From: Serripes groenlandicus
Taxonomy: Eukaryota > Mollusca > Bivalvia > Cardiida > Cardiidae
Assembly: GCA_031761405.1 (NCBI GenBank)
Contig: JASEVX010000007.1
Location: forward strand, 42,077,487-42,141,486
Direction of reading: 5' to 3'
DNA: 64,000 nt
Shown: positions 61,618-64,000 of the stretch, in pieces
Position numbering within the stretch: the stretch's first letter is position 1
How the letters are laid out: each line of letters begins with the position of its first letter
Made by a program: the position numbers and the translations under genes
The notes under the pieces: model-generated
Database searches by the model: none
Told to the model about the DNA's origin: nothing
The model's input: only the letters and a program-made list of their open reading frames with translations

Positions 61618-62456
61618 AGAAACAATGTTATTTGAGAATGAAATATTCGTATGAGTGATGCTCTACAGAAACCAACCTTAGAGCATTTGCGACCAGTGTA
61701 CATGTATATAGAGACCAAACTGTACGCCTGCGTCGATTTATCATGAATCAGGAGCCGCACTTTTCGAGAATTAGTTATAGAAGACTTCGGGAAACTTCTA
61801 AAAAACATATCTGCCTTTAAAACTCTAAAAGTTTACCCTGTACTCAGAATTTGTGCTCAAGTATCTGATTGGTCAAAAAGCAAACTCATGCTCGAAATCG
61901 GCCAATCAGAAGTCTTTTTTCGAGCATAACGTTTCTCAACTCAGAGAACGTTTTCATAGTTTTATAGTTTCGGGCAAAAGTCGACTATCCACTTCGATCT
62001 TTTACCAAAAATGCACAGACAGATGTTTTTTCTAGACTTGTAAATCTCATTACGATACTGTAGGTGTTCCTGGAGCATTGCTCATATCTTAATGTAATTG
62101 TGTAGTCCATTTACCCCATATTACACGTTAAAACTGTCATCTGCCTTGAAAACAACTGACGAAAAGAAAGGTTATTTCTCGAAAAGTGGAAGTAGGTAGA
62201 ATAGCTTTGGCGAAAAGGAGAAAGTGCTCGTTTTGAGAGCAAATTCTCTTTTACCTACCCTCTTTTTAAAAGTCTCGTGCTGCAAAGGCGTCAAGTGTCG
62301 TCCGTATCAAATTAAATAATTATCAAGTAAAATCTGATTAGTGCACACTTCAAATCAATCATGAGAGCCTGTGATCGATTAGTGAAATCAATATCGTTTT
62401 TGTTGCAATCTATACTACTTATCATTTTCCTATTGACATATATGATGTTAACGAGT
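61618..62456 (+). other. Probable 3' UTR and proximal 3' flank
   Basis: Directly follows the stop codon. An ATTAAA polyadenylation-type hexamer is at 62311-62316; AATAAA occurs further on at 63095-63100 beyond two MITEs. A decayed family A remnant lies at about 62170-62316, so the first hexamer may be repeat-derived. The transcript end is not determinable here. Confidence 0.35.
62170..62316 (+). mobile_element. Family A MITE fragment
   Basis: aaaaggagaaagtgctcgtt, agcaaattctcttttaccta, tgctgcaaaggcgtcaag. Ends decayed. Confidence 0.45.
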
Positions 62457-62686
62457 TTAAACCTTTCCCTCATACGACAATTCTGCAGCAGACGACTTTG
62501 AACATATTTTGTCAAAAATTAGAAAATCTCTATAATTGAATGGATAACCTATGACTAAAAGTGGAAAACATTGTGGCAAAAGGAGACATTGCTCGTTTTG
62601 AGCAATTTCTTCTTTTGTCACTATGTTTTCAAAATGCCGTCTGCTGCAGAGGCATCAGAAAGCGTCTATATGAGGGAATGGGTTAA
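62457..62686 (-). mobile_element. Family A MITE, full copy (230 bp)
   Basis: ttaaacctttccctcatac to tatgagggaatgggttaa, one or two changes per end. The central dyad attgctcgttttgagcaattt is intact. Confidence 0.88.
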
Positions 62687-62823
62687 AATTGAGCTATGAA
62701 TTTACTAATATGGTAACATTTGATTGCTTGAACTGATCTTATGAAGCATTTGCCATCAGTATGGAGCCAGGTCAGCCGAGTCATCCGAGCCAGCTGGCTA
62801 GAATAGTTACTGTAAGCTGCTCT

Positions 62824-63009
62824 TTAACCCTTTCCTACACATAGACGCGTTCTTACGCATCTGCCGCAGACGACAATTGAAAACATTGTGACAAAAGGAG
62901 GAATTGCTCATGATGAGCAATTATTCCTTTTGCCACAATGTTTTCCTCTTTATTCAAGAAGTGTTCTTTCATTATTGCTGCAGATGTACTGTATGTGGGA
63001 AAAGATTAA
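62824..63009 (+). mobile_element. Family A MITE, older subfamily
   Basis: ttaaccctttcctacacata with catctgccgcagacgac; dyad attgctcatgatgagcaat; right end tgtatgtgggaaaagattaa. Confidence 0.8.
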
Positions 63010-63210
63010 TACTCCTATTCTTCTGGTAGAGCATAATTAAAATGTTGTGTCACAATTGTATATATTATTATATTTTTGATGTTTAAACACAAAGAATAAA
63101 AGCTGCTGATTGAAGTTTAACACCGTTTTCATCATAATTTCAGTAATAACATGGCGGCCGTTAGGGGTGTTTCTTGACTCTCTCATATCACAAATTCACA
63201 CCGACTTCTT

Positions 63211-63256
63211 GCACCCAGAGACATATAGAAACATGTATTTATATGTCTCTGGGTGC
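63211..63256. repeat. Perfect hairpin, 17 bp stem, 12-base loop
   Basis: Left arm gcacccagagacatata (63211-63227), right arm tatatgtctctgggtgc (63240-63256). Its core is the same as the hairpin at 28988. Confidence 0.85.
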
Positions 63257-63259
63257 ACC

Positions 63260-63829
63260 GCAATACTCCTTCAAAGCGTAACACGGGGACGAATGTATAT
63301 AAGGACAAAGTGTCAATAACCATTGTGTGCTCGTACGCATTCAATCGGGTTACATATTTGTCATTTTTATTTAACCATGATATATTATATGTTCACCAAG
63401 GTCATTATTAGGTCAATGCTGTCGAGTGATATATACAAAGTCGTACTATGGGTTATTAAGTGATTGCAACGAGATGTATTGCCCGTGTAGATGCAACTGT
63501 CGAATGATGAATGCATAACAAGGTCAGTTTACTGTATAGTTCTAGGTAAACAGACCGTGTTATTTATTCATCAGACGACAGTTGAATAACACTGACAATA
63601 TACCAACTCGTGTTCTTCTGTCCATATTTTCCATAGATTAGTTGAAATGTCACGTATGATCGCCCTCTGACTGCTTATTGTTGTGATAATTAAAATATTG
63701 TTTATTTTGTCTAATTGTTTTAGAAGTGTGTATGACCCAACCTGTGGTCGAAGCCTGATCTCCCGATACCGACAGTAATGTATCTGTAATGTATCATCCG
63801 TTGATTCTGACCATTATGCAAAGGCATAC
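63260..63829. other. No gene recognised (3' flank)
   Basis: AT-rich sequence without recognisable elements. Confidence 0.45.
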
Positions 63830-64000
63830 TTAACTCTTTCACTGCCGAATTTCACAAACTCGATGCTTTCATGTCGAAGATTGGATCACTCAAGTTTTTA
63901 GTCCAACGGGAAATTTGGTAATTTCTCTAAGTTGCAAACAATGCAGATTTTAAGAGAGAAAGCTCGTGACGAGCTGTCTCACCTGAATCTGCTTTGTTTC
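63830..64000 (+). mobile_element. Family H fold-back element, copy 5 (runs off the window)
   Basis: ttaactctttcactgccgaa at the left, tttttagtccaacgggaaat, then the hairpin gcaaacaatgcagatttta..agctcgtgacgagctgtctc. The right end lies beyond the window. Confidence 0.8.

Larger units (their letters stand above)
58747..60598 (+). other. GPCR intron 3 (about 1.85 kb, phase 0)
   Basis: Runs from donor gtgcgt to acceptor ttgtaattctattttcag. It contains one decayed and one internally deleted family A MITE. The stretch 59800-60590 shows no repeat or gene that I recognise. Confidence 0.9.
60708..61516 (+). other. GPCR intron 4 (809 bp, phase 1)
   Basis: Donor gtaggg and acceptor cgtccgtttttcag. Much of it is two family A MITE remnants (60812-60977 and 61032-61222). 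A stretch resembling the family B core (tagaccaagatcaacctgca) follows near 61270. Confidence 0.88.

Noticed and set aside
1..64000. Autonomous transposase, reverse transcriptase or viral-type genes
   Set aside because: No ORF of suitable length, and I saw no recognisable catalytic motif in the translations. All mobile elements seen here look non-autonomous.

Overview
The window looks like animal nuclear DNA: AT-rich, intron-dominated, packed with short inverted-repeat transposons, tRNA-derived SINEs and satellites, and carrying one spliced gene. The receptor sequence and the repeat style suggest a lophotrochozoan, most plausibly a bivalve mollusc of the heterodont type. That placement is an inference and I could not search a database.

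The only gene I can support is a class A (rhodopsin-family) neuropeptide-type GPCR on the + strand, in five coding exons: 1495-1888, 50134-50582, 58645-58746, 60599-60707 and 61517-61617. Joined, they give an uninterrupted 384-residue reading frame with matching splice phases (1, 0, 0, 1). All seven membrane segments and the main class A landmarks are present: N69, D97, C124-C203, DRF in place of DRY, W174, P242, CWLP and NPLVY. Intron 1 is about 48.2 kb, splits the frame at the start of TM3 and makes up three quarters of the window. Introns 2-4 are 8.1, 1.9 and 0.8 kb.

The rest is repeats, almost all intronic. Family A is a roughly 230 bp MITE with ends TTAACCCTTTCCC...GGGAAAGGGTTAA. It has nine full-length or nearly full-length copies and more than twenty decayed ones, some nested. 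Three pre-insertion sites preserved in duplicated DNA show that it duplicates TTAA, as piggyBac-type elements do. Family B is a roughly 260 bp inverted-terminal element (GAGCCGT..CGCGAGAAAACC). Families C, D and E are SINE-like with tRNA-type heads. Family F is an inverted-repeat element (CTTACTTAGCGCTAAG). Families G and H are small fold-back elements that share hairpin flanks but have different hairpin tips. A separate 1.28 kb element with 27 bp inverted ends sits inside an old family A copy.

Tandem arrays are a 9 x ~197 bp satellite (10358-12110), a 2.2 kb hexamer-based minisatellite (18455-20630), a ~25 x 43 bp satellite (54240-55318) and several smaller ones. Two diverged segmental duplications (about 2.6-3.4 kb with 4.0-4.9 kb, and about 25.4-26.4 kb with 27.5-28.3 kb) date some insertions. 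A cluster of CACGTG E-boxes with an NRF1-like site near 46.6 kb is the best candidate for an intronic regulatory element.
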